In this document: in pieces, positions 46,332 through 56,591 of the stretch
Numbering within the stretch: position 1 is the stretch's first letter
Layout: each line of letters starts with the position of its first letter
NCBI GenBank assembly: GCA_021018815.1
Contig: JAITYX010000049.1
Coordinates: 682,001 to 746,000 of the forward strand
Direction: 5' to 3'
Length of the DNA stretch: 64,000 bases
From: Talinum fruticosum
Taxonomy: Eukaryota > Streptophyta > Magnoliopsida > Caryophyllales > Talinaceae
The notes under the pieces: model-generated
What the model saw: only the letters and a program-made list of their open reading frames with translations
What the model was told of the DNA's origin: nothing
Databases searched by the model: none
Made by a program: the position numbers and the translations under genes

Positions 46332-48315
46332 TGTAGACATCTAAAAGTGTCATCCCCTTTTTTATTTTATCTATTTGTTGGCCCAATGATGAGATCCCAA
46401 GTACAGCTTTAAGGATCCGGATCATAAGTTGTATCTAATTGGTGCGACGGAAGCTAGTAAACAACAAAGAACCCAACACCAAATAAATAGCCTTCTACCT
46501 TAGGTCGGTCCAAAAATCCCTTTTCTTTCGGACGATCTAAGCCCGGGTCAAACCTCTAGAGTCAACGAAAGTCCGGTGCTTCGTACAGGAATTTCTAAGT
46601 TCGGAATACCGCATTTTATTTTTTGTCCAATCGGACAAAGAGTTGAAGACATCAAGACGGCATTAATCACTCGTATTTCATAATCACAAGCATTAAAGTG
46701 CTGCATTTTGCTTCAAAATAGTCCGCCCGAGACAAGGAGCACACATCCTCAAAATGACGTCGTGTTTAGCCGACAACCCCTACGAGTTTTCTCACCTTGA
46801 AACACAGCTTTTTAGGTTAAGGAATCCTGTTGCAGCATGGAAAGCTCGAAACCTTAGGGGAGCCTCCGGTGGCCTTCGCCCCAAACCCGGGTTCTATCAT
46901 GTTTTATCCGGTTTTATCACTTCATTTTTGCCCGATTTTTGTTGCTAATTTTGTTTAGCTTTGGAAGGTTAGCCGAGAGTAACCCTAGGTCATTTATGAA
47001 CTATTCTTCTCCTTATAAATAGAGAGCTTAGGCTCTCATTTTCACAACGGCTCAATCCTAAGCGTCACGCTATTGAAACCAGATTAAGAGCTACTGAATA
47101 CTCCCTTTTGTATTATGATCTCTTGATCTCTTTTTAGATTATTCCTATTCTATTCCCCATTCAAACTACATTTGAACCTGGAGATTCCATTAATCATCAC
47201 ATACTTTACCTACCTACACTCAAAACTCACAAAAGCCTTCTCAAATCACCACTGTCGCATCAATCGATCCGGATATGAGATCCAGATTAGCAAGTGGGAC
47301 AACCCGAGGGCATCAATTCAACCTTCAAAAAATAGTTTATTTATTTTTATGGTTTTATCATTTCCCTTATTGTGGTTTCGAGATGTAATCGCATTTAAAT
47401 TCCTCCCGGCCGATGTACCCTTTTAACTTCTCACTTTTTTTCTTTTCGTTTTACTTTTCTTTTTGCTTATGCTTTCTTTTATCGCTTTTCATTTCCGCCT
47501 TTATTGCTTTCATTGATATGTTTTGGTTGCTTTAATTCTATATCACATGTTACTTGCTTGTGTATAATACGTTGTTTAGATTCACTACTCACACTACTCA
47601 AACGGAAAGGCTTATCCCTACATTTCGTACCCTCACCCCGAATCCGCTTCTCGGTTCTAAGATCGATGGAGTCATTTTTACTCTTTTTAGTCTTAGTTTC
47701 TCCCATACTAAGATTGAAAAAGTAAATGTTGTTTTGTTTTTGTTAGCTTTTCTTTCCTAAAAACTAACTGGCGACTCCTATTTTTGCTTCATTTCTTCAA
47801 TATTGCTTCTCGGCTTTTTTTGACTAAACGATAAAAAAAAGGATTCTGGATATGTTAGCCAGGCCGAGGCTGAGGCAAAGCTCATCGGTCGTGGCCCTCG
47901 GTCGGCGCCACCGACCACTAGGTATAGGCCGCCGCTTGCACCAAGTGGTCGATAGGTGATGCTTGGGTCCAAACCAGTGTTTTCACACTAGTTTGGCCCT
48001 AAAGCCTCACAAGAGATTCAAAACCCTAATTTTTATTATTCTTCGATTAAGAATTAATATCTCGGTACTTCTCAAAATAATTCCCAAAATAAAATGATTA
48101 ATAAAACCGCCATTCAAACTTTTCCTAATTCATTTTAAATCAGATTATAAAATTCGAAAATCTTAATAAAAGGTCCATCCCCACTTTCTAAAATTCATAT
48201 TTTAAAACCTAAAATCATATTTTATCTTCGAAAATCAAAAGCTTTCTAAAAACCCGTTAGCTTCGTGGGGAAGCTCAGCCGCCAGAGTTGGGCGAAGGCC
48301 CCGGTTCCTACAATT
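46332..48315 (+). mobile_element. Tat/Ogre-like LTR block inserted in the Copia LTR
   Basis: 1,984 bp from TGTAGACATC to CCTACAATT. Flanks are GCCGT (46327-46331) and GCCGA (48316-48320), a likely duplication with one change. The first 1.4 kb is collinear with the minus-strand LTR at 1-1402. A phrase TGGCGACTCC at 47770 resembles the primer site of Tat/Ogre elements. The block is therefore either a roughly 1.98-kb solo LTR or a shorter LTR plus a leader piece. Confidence 0.75.
47014..47021 (+). promoter_or_regulatory. TATA box of the Tat-like LTR
   Basis: TATAAATA followed by GAGAGC, as in the copy at 652-659. Confidence 0.6.
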
Positions 48316-48462
48316 GCCGATAATTCTTCCCACATTTTGGTTTTCTACTTAAAATTTATGTGCCCATCACCTTACACATTATTTGTTGATTTATGAACTT
48401 ATTTATATCCCAAATCAAATTACTAATTTCACTTCTATTATAAATCGAATCCAACCCTAACA
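48316..48462 (+). repeat. 5' LTR of the Copia composite, second part
   Basis: It continues the LTR with GCCGATAATTC through TTTATGTGCCCATCACC and ends CCCTAACA, collinear with the end of the copies at 50683-51164 and 51390-51876. Confidence 0.8.
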
Positions 48463-48480
48463 AGCGGTATCGAGCCCCGT
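48463..48480 (+). other. Primer-binding site
   Basis: AGCGGTATCGAGCCCC directly after the LTR. The usual site is AGTGGTATCAGAGCC. Confidence 0.75.
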
Positions 48481-48499
48481 GTTGAGATCTAGTTTTAGG

Positions 48500-49228
48500 A
48501 TGTCTAGTTCTACTAAGTTCAATATCAAGAAATTTGATGGTAAGACAATTTTCTCCATCTAGAAAGTCCAGGTGAGGGCCATTCTTACTACGAATGGTTT
48601 AAAGAAGACTTTAACTTTAAAAACACCTACTTCCATGACTCGATGAACAATGGGAAGAACTTGATGGAAGGACATTGGCATCTATTCAACTATGTCTCAC
48701 ACCTTCAATTTTACGCGAGGTTATCAAAGCTGAAATAACTGCAGATCTCTGGATAAAGTTAGAGGAGAGATAGATGACCAAAAGCCTTGCTAACAATATC
48801 CGTCTTAAAGAACGATTATTCACATTCCGGATGGCTGAAGGTACTCTTATTCAAACTCATATTGATGAGTTTAATTCTATTATTAATGATTTGGAAAATA
48901 TAGAAGTTGATATTAGTGACAAAGATGATATTAGTGACAAAGATAAGGCAGTATTGTTGGTTGTCTCTTTGCCCTCTACCTCCTATTATATGGTAATTCC
49001 GATACTATATCTTTTGAGGATGTTAAGGAAAATCTATTATCTAAAGAAAAATTTGATCTTGAAGTACCTTCTGAAAAAGTTGAAGGTATGTATGTTAGAG
49101 AAGGAAAGGGGAGTTCAAAGGTTAAAGGTTATAATTCAAACAATAAATGCAAGTACTGTAAGAAAAAAGGGCATAATATATCTGAGTGCTATGAACTGAA
49201 AAATAAGTTAAAAAAGAAGAAAAATTAA
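48500..49228 (+). pseudogene. Copia gag
   Basis: It starts MSSSTKFNIKKFDGKTIFS, then tryptophan-containing WKVQVRAILTTNGLKKTL, then LWIKLEERY with TAT changed to TAG. It continues NNIRLKERLFTFRMAEGT and HIDEFNSIINDLENI. A 15-bp phrase giving SDKDD/SDKDK is duplicated near 48915-48943. After a frameshift, EKVEGMYVREGKG leads to the zinc knuckle CKYCKKKGHNISEC (49148-49188), a canonical CX2CX4HX4C. The wording fits Tork-type gag. A stop and at least two frameshifts kill it. Confidence 0.88.
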
Positions 49229-49257
49229 AAATTAAAAAACAATCTCAAGAAACTGCT

Positions 49258-49700
49258 GAAGCTGCCTTTGCCTTTGTTGATGATGAGTTTGATGGTGATG
49301 TCTTATTTGCTACCTCTACTGAAAAGGAGGTTACTTCGATTGGGTTCTAGATTATGGGTGTACTTATAATATGTGTCCTAATCAGGATTGGTTGTCTACC
49401 TATGATGTTATTGATTCTGTTGTGGTTGGTATGGGGAATGGTACCCAATGCAATGTTGTTGGAATCGATACAGCTCGGATCCGGGCTTATGATGGTGTTG
49501 CGAAAACTTTAACAAAAATTCATTACATTCCTAACTTAAAGCACAATATCATCTCTTTAGGCACCCTAGAATCCAAAGGATGCAGGTATTCATCTCGAAG
49601 GTGGAGTTATACAAGTTTCAAAGGGCACTTAGGTCATATTGAAAGGTACGAGCCGTGACAACCTCTATACATTATAGGATACTATTGTTCCATGCTCCAA
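49258..49700 (+). pseudogene. Copia protease region
   Basis: DYGCTYNMCPNQDWLSTYD lies near 49352-49407, where the family normally has Asp-Ser-Gly, here Asp-Tyr-Gly. MGNGTQCNVVGIDTARIRAYD, then HYIPNLKHNIISLGTLESKG follow, which are typical phrases between protease and integrase. Reading is lost after about 49700 and no integrase or RT follows. Confidence 0.85.
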
Positions 49701-50089
49701 ATCCATCCTACTACTCGCTAGGTTAAAGTCTCTCTTGGACTTAGCTCATATTTCTACTGCTTGATTGCAATTCGTAGGTATGCCCTATAGGGCTCTACCC
49801 TTTGGGGGTCCTCATCACGGTGTTGACTACTTTATGGTTTTTGGTCCAAGGTAGGAGATGGTTAGGTGTGGCCCAAAACTCAATCTATGACCCAAGGCAT
49901 TGCTCGACTCTAGAGCGTGGACTTCTCACGACAAGGCTCGCATCCCATGGAAGGTCGTAAAATTGAGTAACGGAATGAAACATGGTCAAAAGCATGGCAC
50001 AACCATGACAGTCCGGTATGGTAATGTCATTCTTATTTTCGACATTTTTGTGTTTTTAGGTCGCGGCTGCCAAGTTTGTTTCATTTAGG
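49701..50089. other. Unidentified sequence inside the Copia composite
   Basis: It contains a small palindrome-like GCCCTATAGGGC (49791-49802) and no retroelement domain. It may be a deletion junction or another insertion. Confidence 0.35.
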
Positions 50090-50470
50090 TTATGTTTGAC
50101 CTAATTAGCTTCTAATCTTTTAAGAGAGTTGTATTAGGGTTTTACTATACATTAGGTTGTGATTTCGACCTAATTATTTAAGTTGTATGAAAGCTATTCC
50201 TTCTCCATATTCCATATATCTAGTTGAGAGAATCTTAGAGATAGTTTTTTTGTACTTTGATCTCGCATAACTCATCGTGATGGAGATCGTACTATTAGTG
50301 GATTGTTTTGCTCTTCACCGTCCGTGGTTTTTCCCAATTGGGTTTTTCATGTAAATATGTTGTCTTTACATTTATTAGTTTCATTATTGTTCTTGACTCT
50401 AATCTCTTCATATCCCCACATCCTATTTAATTTGTTTCCTTCGTAAATTAGTTAGGTTTAGATCCTAACA
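50090..50470 (+). repeat. Diverged Copia LTR end (array copy b)
   Basis: It ends GATCCTAACA followed by AGTGGTATTAAAG, a primer-site variant. Shared phrases include CATATATCTAGTTGAGAGA and a TTTTTCCCAATT region. The start is not clear. Confidence 0.5.
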
Positions 50471-50682
50471 AGTGGTATTAAAGTCAGGTTTCAATCGATT
50501 CGGATTCTATGAGGATTTGTTAGATCCTTGAGAACTAGGCAATCGATCCAATTATCGAGCCAGGTTCGGATCCTAACTAAGCCAGGTTCAAATTCAAGTA
50601 TATGGGATGTTCATTCTTCCATCCGACGGTATGATTACTCTTTTGGGTTCCTTTGGTGACGGTGTACCTACATGTGTAGAGT

Positions 50683-51164
50683 TGTTGGATTTTATCCCAA
50701 TTCCATCATATGGAAAATATTATCTTTCCTTTTTGTGAAAGATTTAATCTTGGACTCTAATAGCTGATTCCGACTAGAAAATCGTTTCTTGGAGGTTTCC
50801 TAAATATATTAAGTTGCTTTACCTAGTTTGATGAGGCACATGACATAACCAATTTGTGTCTCTCGGCACCGCCCGTAGTTATTCTTTTCTATTCACGTAC
50901 CTAGATTGAGAGAGTCCTTGATAGTTTTTCTCTTTACTTTGATCTTACATCACTCATCATCCTCGGAGATCATACGTGTACGTACTCATCATATCATAGT
51001 AGATTATATTATTGTCACCTGTGGTTTTTCTCATATTTGAGTTTCACATGTAAAATTTATGTGCTCAACACCTTACCTATCATTTATTGATTTATTTACT
51101 TCCCCACATCCGAAATCAAATTATTTTTTCGGTTCCACTCGCACATCGAATCCAGCCTCTAACA
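50683..51164 (+). repeat. Copia LTR (array copy c), 482 bp
   Basis: TGTTGGATTTTATCCC to CCTCTAACA, followed by AGTGGTATCGTAACCC as the primer site. The 212-bp leader before it (50471-50682) and the 225-bp leader after it (51165-51389) are clearly related, both containing CAAGTATATGGGATGTTC. Confidence 0.8.
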
Positions 51165-51389
51165 AGTGGTATCGTAACCCGGTTTCAATCGGATTCAAAT
51201 CCTATTAGGGTTATTCATATCCTTCAGGACTAGGTTGTTAGATCCACTTATCAAGTTAGGGTCGGATCCTAATCGAACAAGGTTGAAATTCAAGTATATG
51301 GGATGTTCGTTCTTCTATCGAATAGTATTATTACCCTTTAGGGCTCCTTTGGTGGTGTACCTACATTGAATTTGATCCAAGGTGGACTT

Positions 51390-51876
51390 TTTTGGGTTTT
51401 GTCCCAATTCTATTATATGAAAAATATTACCTTTCCCTTTTGTAAAAGATTTCAACATGGAATCTAAGTAGTCGAATGTGACTAGAAGATCTTCTAGGGT
51501 TTCTTAAAGATTTCCTATATACACTAGGTTGTTTTATCATGTTAGATGGGCACGTGGCATAACCAATTTGTGCCTATCGGCACCGTTTAGGGTTATTCTT
51601 TTCTATTCCATACACCTAGATTGAGAGAGTCTTTTAGAGTTTTTCTCCTTAATTTGATCTTACGGAACTATCGTCCTAAAGATCATACCTTGTACTCACT
51701 CATCATATCATAGTGGATTATATTGTTATCGCCCATAATTTTTCCAAGATTTGGGTTTTCCACGTAAATTTTATGTGCCCATCACCTTACCTATTATTTG
51801 TTGACTTATCAACTTCCCTGCATCCCAAATCAAATCGTTGCTTTCGCTTCGTTGCAAATTGAATTCAACCCTAATA
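51390..51876 (+). repeat. 3' LTR of the Copia composite (array copy d), 487 bp
   Basis: It begins with a mutated terminus (TTTTGGGTTTTGTCCC) and ends CCCTAATA. No primer site follows, so this is the last LTR of the array. Confidence 0.78.
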
Positions 51877-52278
51877 GTGTGGATGCTCCATAAAAATGCT
51901 AGGAAATATAAGAAAATTGAGTACAATAGGCTTATGATGAGTTCAGCTTAGTGAAGGCTTAAGCCACATTATAGAATAATTGGCAAGCTAATCCTCGTAT
52001 GTAATAATAAAGGGCCTAGTTTCTTGCTCGGTTCATTCCCACACTTAGTTTTTCTTATGGTTACAACTTTAGAGCTTCAATGTTTTGTTGAGTGGGAATA
52101 TACTAGTTTAAGTTGGTGTTTGTCTAACTCATCTAAACCGTATACATACTTGCATGCAGATCTTGTTTTTGCAGAGGTTATAAGTACATGAGTTCCTTGG
52201 TATTGTCCGCCTTTCTTTTGTTATGAGCTACTGTTATTTTACTTTTTGGAAGATTGAAAAATGCATTTCTTGTTGTAG
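51877..52278 (+). other. End of the giant intron
   Basis: Non-coding, T-rich toward its end, closing with the acceptor TTCTTGTTGTAG at 52278. Confidence 0.55.
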
Positions 52279-52372
52279 AAAAAATTTAAAATCTATCTTT
52301 GGACCATTCCTACATGGTATGCTATCCTCATCCTATGGCCGACCTTTTACAAACATGGAAAAACTTCAAGAG
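52279..52372 (+). pseudogene. EDM2: EDM2-like exon downstream of the giant intron
   Basis: It reads NLKSIFGPFLHGMLSSSYG then RPFTNMEKLQE, matching the conserved EDM2 block around APFLHGMRYTSFGRHFT. The exon at 30446 ends on a whole codon (TGG AAG) and this one begins on a whole codon (AAA AAT), so the two join in phase exactly where the family sequence continues. It ends before GCAAGTTT, which would be a GC donor. No further exon is recognised downstream, so the gene is truncated here. Confidence 0.78.
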
Positions 52373-52727
52373 GCAAGTTTCCTTCTATATTATTTTGTAG
52401 AAAAAAATAATCTTTTCAATAATTTACTAGGCTTGCTTTGCACATTTGGACCCTCTTCTGAACATCTCATTTACTGGCATCGGCATTTGTTTCTCCTTTT
52501 GTTGAATTGTTGATTATTTATTAGATAGTGTATAAGAGGAAGATATTTTCTCCATTGGGCGAGTTGTAGAACTTTTTGTTGTGTTATCGCTGGTAGAACA
52601 TGATATGATTAAGTTGACATCATGGTTTTGTTTGATTTTAAAAATGTTTATACTAGATTTTTGTTATGTACTTCATAATTGAAGGTGAAAGTTCCTTTTT
52701 CAATTGGCTATAAGTATTGATGTATGT

Positions 52728-52966
52728 ACCAAGTGAGTGTTACCCTAGTGGTAAACACTCCACAATTCCATCCTCTCCACCAAGTTTCAAACCTTGGTGG
52801 AGACAATTTCTCTTCTAGGTGTGCAAAGAAGTTGGAATGTGTTATGGGCTTGGGTTTTAAGCCCGAGATTGTATGTTTATCCCTCCCCTGGGCCTTAAAG
52901 ACCAACTGGTGTTTACCCTCGAGATAGGGGCCCAATTGGGTAGCCCACACTTACCATGTAAAAAAA
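52728..52966 (+). mobile_element. tRNA-derived SINE
   Basis: About 239 bp. The A box is around CCTAGTGGTAAACAC and the B box around GTTTCAAACCTTGG. A CT-rich and then non-tRNA body ends in an A run (52960-52966). Imperfect flanking duplication GTATTGATGTATGT (52714-52727) and GTATTAATGTGTGT (52969-52982), two mismatches in 14. Confidence 0.8.
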
Positions 52967-52982
52967 GGGTATTAATGTGTGT

Positions 52983-54480
52983 GTGTATGTGTGGCAAAAT
53001 ATATATATATATAGACAACTTGAGCAAGTTTGTCGGATCTAAATCCTTAATACCTTTTTCATCCGGATTTGCAAAAGCAGTTATAACACACTAACAAGGC
53101 TTCTTTAGTGAATTCTTGTACTTTAACTGGAAGGAACTGGTAACATCATGTGTATTGGTGATGGGATGTCCCAATCTGAAAGTCCAAAATGACAATTATG
53201 TTCACGTATTTATTCTAACCAAGAAGATATTGTACTATCTAGCACTATGTAAAGTTCATTTCTATTGTTGAACTACATTGAAAGAATAATCTATTAGAAA
53301 ATAAGGTTTCTAACTAGCTTGTACACTCGAAAGTAGTTTGTAATTTCCTAGCCAAAATATAAAAACTAAATTAATGAAATTGAGCTAGATGGCCTTAAAT
53401 CTAAATTTTGATATGATGTTTAACATTAGTTTGAGAATATAGAAATAATGCAAAGATGGATGCATTTTTTTTTTAAATAGAAAGTATATAAGCTTATGAA
53501 AAAGTCGTCATTTTATAAGCCTTATAGGGATTGAACTACGTAGCTTTCACCATTTACAATTTGTGTGCATACATCTAGGCTATAACGATGCATATGCTAC
53601 ATGTTTATGTGCTTGAGTGTATGACAACAATCATCCCATGGTTGATGAGTCCACCGTCGCACTACAGTGCGCCGAGTCTTGGGCACCACATGAATTTTCC
53701 CGTGTAGCACCCGCCTCTGCGACTTCCCATCATCCGCCCATGACGAGGGGAGGTGTTATGTCAAGCACAGGGAAATTGCGGCCTGTCGACCACGATTGTT
53801 TTTCCAAAGAATGCTAGTCAATGTTCCATGTTCTCAGGTGAGGGTGCATTCCCTCATCCACGGTGGCATCCGCGTCCTCGAGGGCCTTGACAACACCTCG
53901 GTATAAAGCTTTCCTAGCAACGATTTCGAAAATCTAACATCCGAGCCCATTTTGGCTAATCTACCGGCTTCTTGGGTAATACTTGGGTCCAAGGGACCAC
54001 ATCATAGCCATCTACCATGGGCATCAAGATCCCACAAGGGCTGGGGGTCACGGGAAGGTTGAGGTGAGGGCAACAATGATTTTACGAAACCCACATTTGA
54101 TCGCCAACATTTCTTGCATCTCACTCGCTCCGTAAGCAACACCCGACCCTCGGGGTTGGGTCTATCATCCACTTGGGACAAGAAGGGGTCATGATCACCA
54201 TAAACAATGCCTTTGACGTGCTATCAAACCATGTCGTGCATGAGGGTCGCTTCGACCTTGTTGCTGCCCAGGGACCCCGCCAAACACCTTCCTTATAAAA
54301 AGTCTTAAGTGGTTTGGTGGCTTCACCAAGTAGTAGACATGAAAAGTGACGAAATATCATACTCGTGGTTTTTTAAAGTTGCATATTTTTGTAATTTTTT
54401 CCAAGTGCATCACTAGAAAAGAAATGATGTAAATTTACTAAAATATATTTCCAAATTTTTTCGCAACTTGAGCTATTTTT
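52983..54480. other. No gene recognised
   Basis: GT/TA-rich start, then ordinary sequence. At 54150-54295 a plus-strand frame reads GVGSIIHLGQEGVMITINN and FDVLSNHVVHEGRFDLVAAQ, which looks protein-like but is not one I recognise. The opposite strand is also open at 54121-54360. Confidence 0.4.
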
Positions 54481-54495
54481 TATTATTTTTTCATG

Positions 54496-54805
54496 CAGAA
54501 AAAGAAAAATTCCTATAAATCGAAAAAATTAAAAATATTTTAGACAAAGATTGGTAATTCCTTAACAATATGTAGAAATGGGACTGAAAATTTTAGGACA
54601 AAATACATGACAAAAACATAGGTTTGACAAAGGTATATCATTCGTGACGTCGCTTTTTATGTCAAACACAAAGAAAAAAATTCATAAATTAGTAGTAAAT
54701 TGGAAAAATTATGGGACAAAGCTTGGTATTTCTCTAAAAATAAAGAGGAATGGGACTGCAAAGTTTGGGACAAAATACACGACAAAACACGGGTTTGATA
54801 AACAC
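54496..54805. repeat. Diverged direct duplication, period about 172 bp
   Basis: GACAAAGATTGGTAATT at 54543 and GACAAAGCTTGGTATTT at 54715, and ACAAAATACATGACAAAA at 54598 versus ACAAAATACACGACAAAA at 54770, keep the same spacing. Confidence 0.7.
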
Positions 54806-54954
54806 AATGCATTTTTCGCGTGCATCGACAAACCTCGACAGAACCGAAAAGGCACTCGGCAAGCCGAGCAAACCCGGGCACGCCTTGACAATGCCAAGAT
54901 AGGCTTAGGCACGTGTGTACAAAGCCATGGAAAACCTTTCCATCTCCTTACCAT

Positions 54955-55391
54955 GTGTTGACAAGCACTTGGCACATGTTGAAAAGGCTATAGCAACATT
55001 GACAAGGCCATACCATGGCTTGACAAGTCATGGTATGCCTTGACAAGGCCGCAGCGATGCCTTGACAAGCACTTGGTACATGTTGATAAGATCGTGGCAT
55101 ACATTGACAAAGATGTAGTATGCGTTGACAAGAACTTGGCATGCCTTTACAAGGCTCTAGCATGCCTTGGCAATCACTTAGCACACATTAACAAGCACTT
55201 GACATGCCTTGACATAGTCTTAGTTGACAAGACTATGGCATGCCTCGACAAGCACTTGGCATATGTTGACAAGAGCTTGGCATGCCTTGATAAAGTCTTA
55301 GCATGCCTAGACAAGCACTTGGTATACATTGACAAGCACTTCGTACGCCTTAACAAGACCATGGCATGCCTAGACAAGAACTTGACATACG
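54955..55391. repeat. 21-bp minisatellite, about 20 units, first part
   Basis: Consensus like TTGACAAGCACTTGGCATGCC. From 55242 to 55388 units are exactly 21 bp, while earlier units vary slightly. As 21 is divisible by three, both strands carry open frames with seven-residue repeats (CLDKHLA-like on plus, MSRHAKC-like on minus). The array is interrupted by a hAT element and resumes at 56278. Confidence 0.92.
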
Positions 55392-56269
55392 CAGGGATGG
55401 CAATAAGGCGGGTTGGAGCTAGGGAGTGCCATCCTTGTCCCCACCCCGCTGCTAATACTTGCCCCCTTCCCCGAGTTGGGGGAGAATACTAGCCCCATCC
55501 CCATCCCCATCCCCATCCTCAACGGGTCCCCGGTCCCGAGCGCGTCCTTGATCCTCGGCCACAAACACCGAATTCAAGTACAACTTACACCATTTTCATA
55601 TCTAAAATCTTAAAAAAGCACTCCTTTCATGTAGAAATCATTACGAAAGAGAAGACTCCATTTAATTAATACAATTAAAATAAGCCGTACAAAATTATTA
55701 GATTTGGGATAGAAGAAGTCGTCCTCCAATTTCTACTCGTAATTCCATGGCGTTTGATCTAAAAAGTGGCGATAGTATTTGTCGTTCTTGGTGACAAGAT
55801 GGTGGTTACAGAGTGCCTAGCAAGCATAGCGAGATACCTTAGTTTTCCGGGTGTGTTCGACCATGAATGAGAGGAAAGGGGAAGGAGAGAGGATGGAGGA
55901 TTATCGAGGAATAAGGTTAGAGGAGAGAGAGAGAGAGGATATGAGAGGAAGGGGATTGGAGGAGAGAGAGAGAAAGAGAGGAGTTGAAAGTTGGGGCGTT
56001 GGGCTGGTCATGTTCAACATTGAGTTTTTATATCTAGGGTTTGATGTTTATGAAATACCCAAACTGCCCATATCCTTAACGTATTTTTTTAAAAAGGAAC
56101 GGGAAATGGGGCAGGGAACGGGGATAAAGCTGTCCCCGTCCCCGTTCCCGCTCGGGGATGGGGTCTTTCTCCCCATCCCGTCCCCGTCCCCATTCGGGGC
56201 CGGGAGTTTTCCCCGATGCGAGGTGAGTCCCCAACGGGAACGGGGATTCCCACCCTGTTGCCATCCCTA
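55392..56269. mobile_element. Non-autonomous hAT element
   Basis: 878 bp. The left end is CAGGGATGGCAA and the right end in reverse is TAGGGATGGCAA, so terminal inverted repeats differ only in the first base. Perfect 8-bp target duplication GACATACG at 55384-55391 and 56270-56277. The interior has CCCCATCCCC/GGGGATGGGG-type repeats near both ends and GAGAGA runs at 55920-55980. No transposase. Confidence 0.95.
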
Positions 56270-56277
56270 GACATACG

Positions 56278-56371
56278 TTAACAAACACTTGGTATACGTT
56301 GACCAGGAGTTAGCACACGTTGACAAGGACTTGACACTCATTGACAAGCACATGGCATAATTGACAAGGAA
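56278..56371. repeat. 21-bp minisatellite, second part
   Basis: Continues with CTTGGTATACGTTGACCAGG-type units after the hAT target duplication, then decays. Confidence 0.85.
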
Positions 56372-56505
56372 TTGGAACGCATTTTACAAGCACTTTTCTA
56401 TGACAGGGCGTGGGTTGGCTGCTTGTAGGGGCACTTTCTCAATCACCTATCTCCATAAAGAGTCTTGTGCAGTTGGAACGCATTTTACAAGCACTTTTCT
56501 ATGAC
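56372..56505. repeat. 33-bp direct repeats at a 101-bp period
   Basis: TTGGAACGCATTTTACAAGC and its 13 following bases occur at 56372-56404 and 56473-56505 without visible differences. The phrase GTGGACAAGG after the second copy continues the minisatellite theme. Confidence 0.85.
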
Positions 56506-56591
56506 GAGCCGTGGACAAGGAATTAGAACGCAACCTTCATAACCTTTTAAACTTCAGGACTAGTGTTTGAGTTGAGTTGAGGGGGATTGGA

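Larger units (their letters stand above)
45991..51876 (+). mobile_element. Tork-like Copia composite element
   Basis: The outer LTRs start TGTTGGGTTTTGTCCC (45991) and its variant (51390). The flanks GTATG (45986-45990) and GTGTG (51877-51881) could be a target duplication with one change. Inside are a primer site, a damaged gag and a protease-like region. In place of integrase and RT there is unidentified sequence followed by an LTR-leader-LTR-leader-LTR array. The 5' LTR is split by a Tat-like block at 46332-48315. Confidence 0.7.

Noticed and set aside
47479..47760. Overlapping short frames on both strands
   Set aside because: They lie within the Tat-like LTR block and show no domain.
55040..55492. 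150-codon frame of seven-residue repeats
   Set aside because: A consequence of the 21-bp repeat unit. The opposite strand is open too, and the frame runs into the hAT element.
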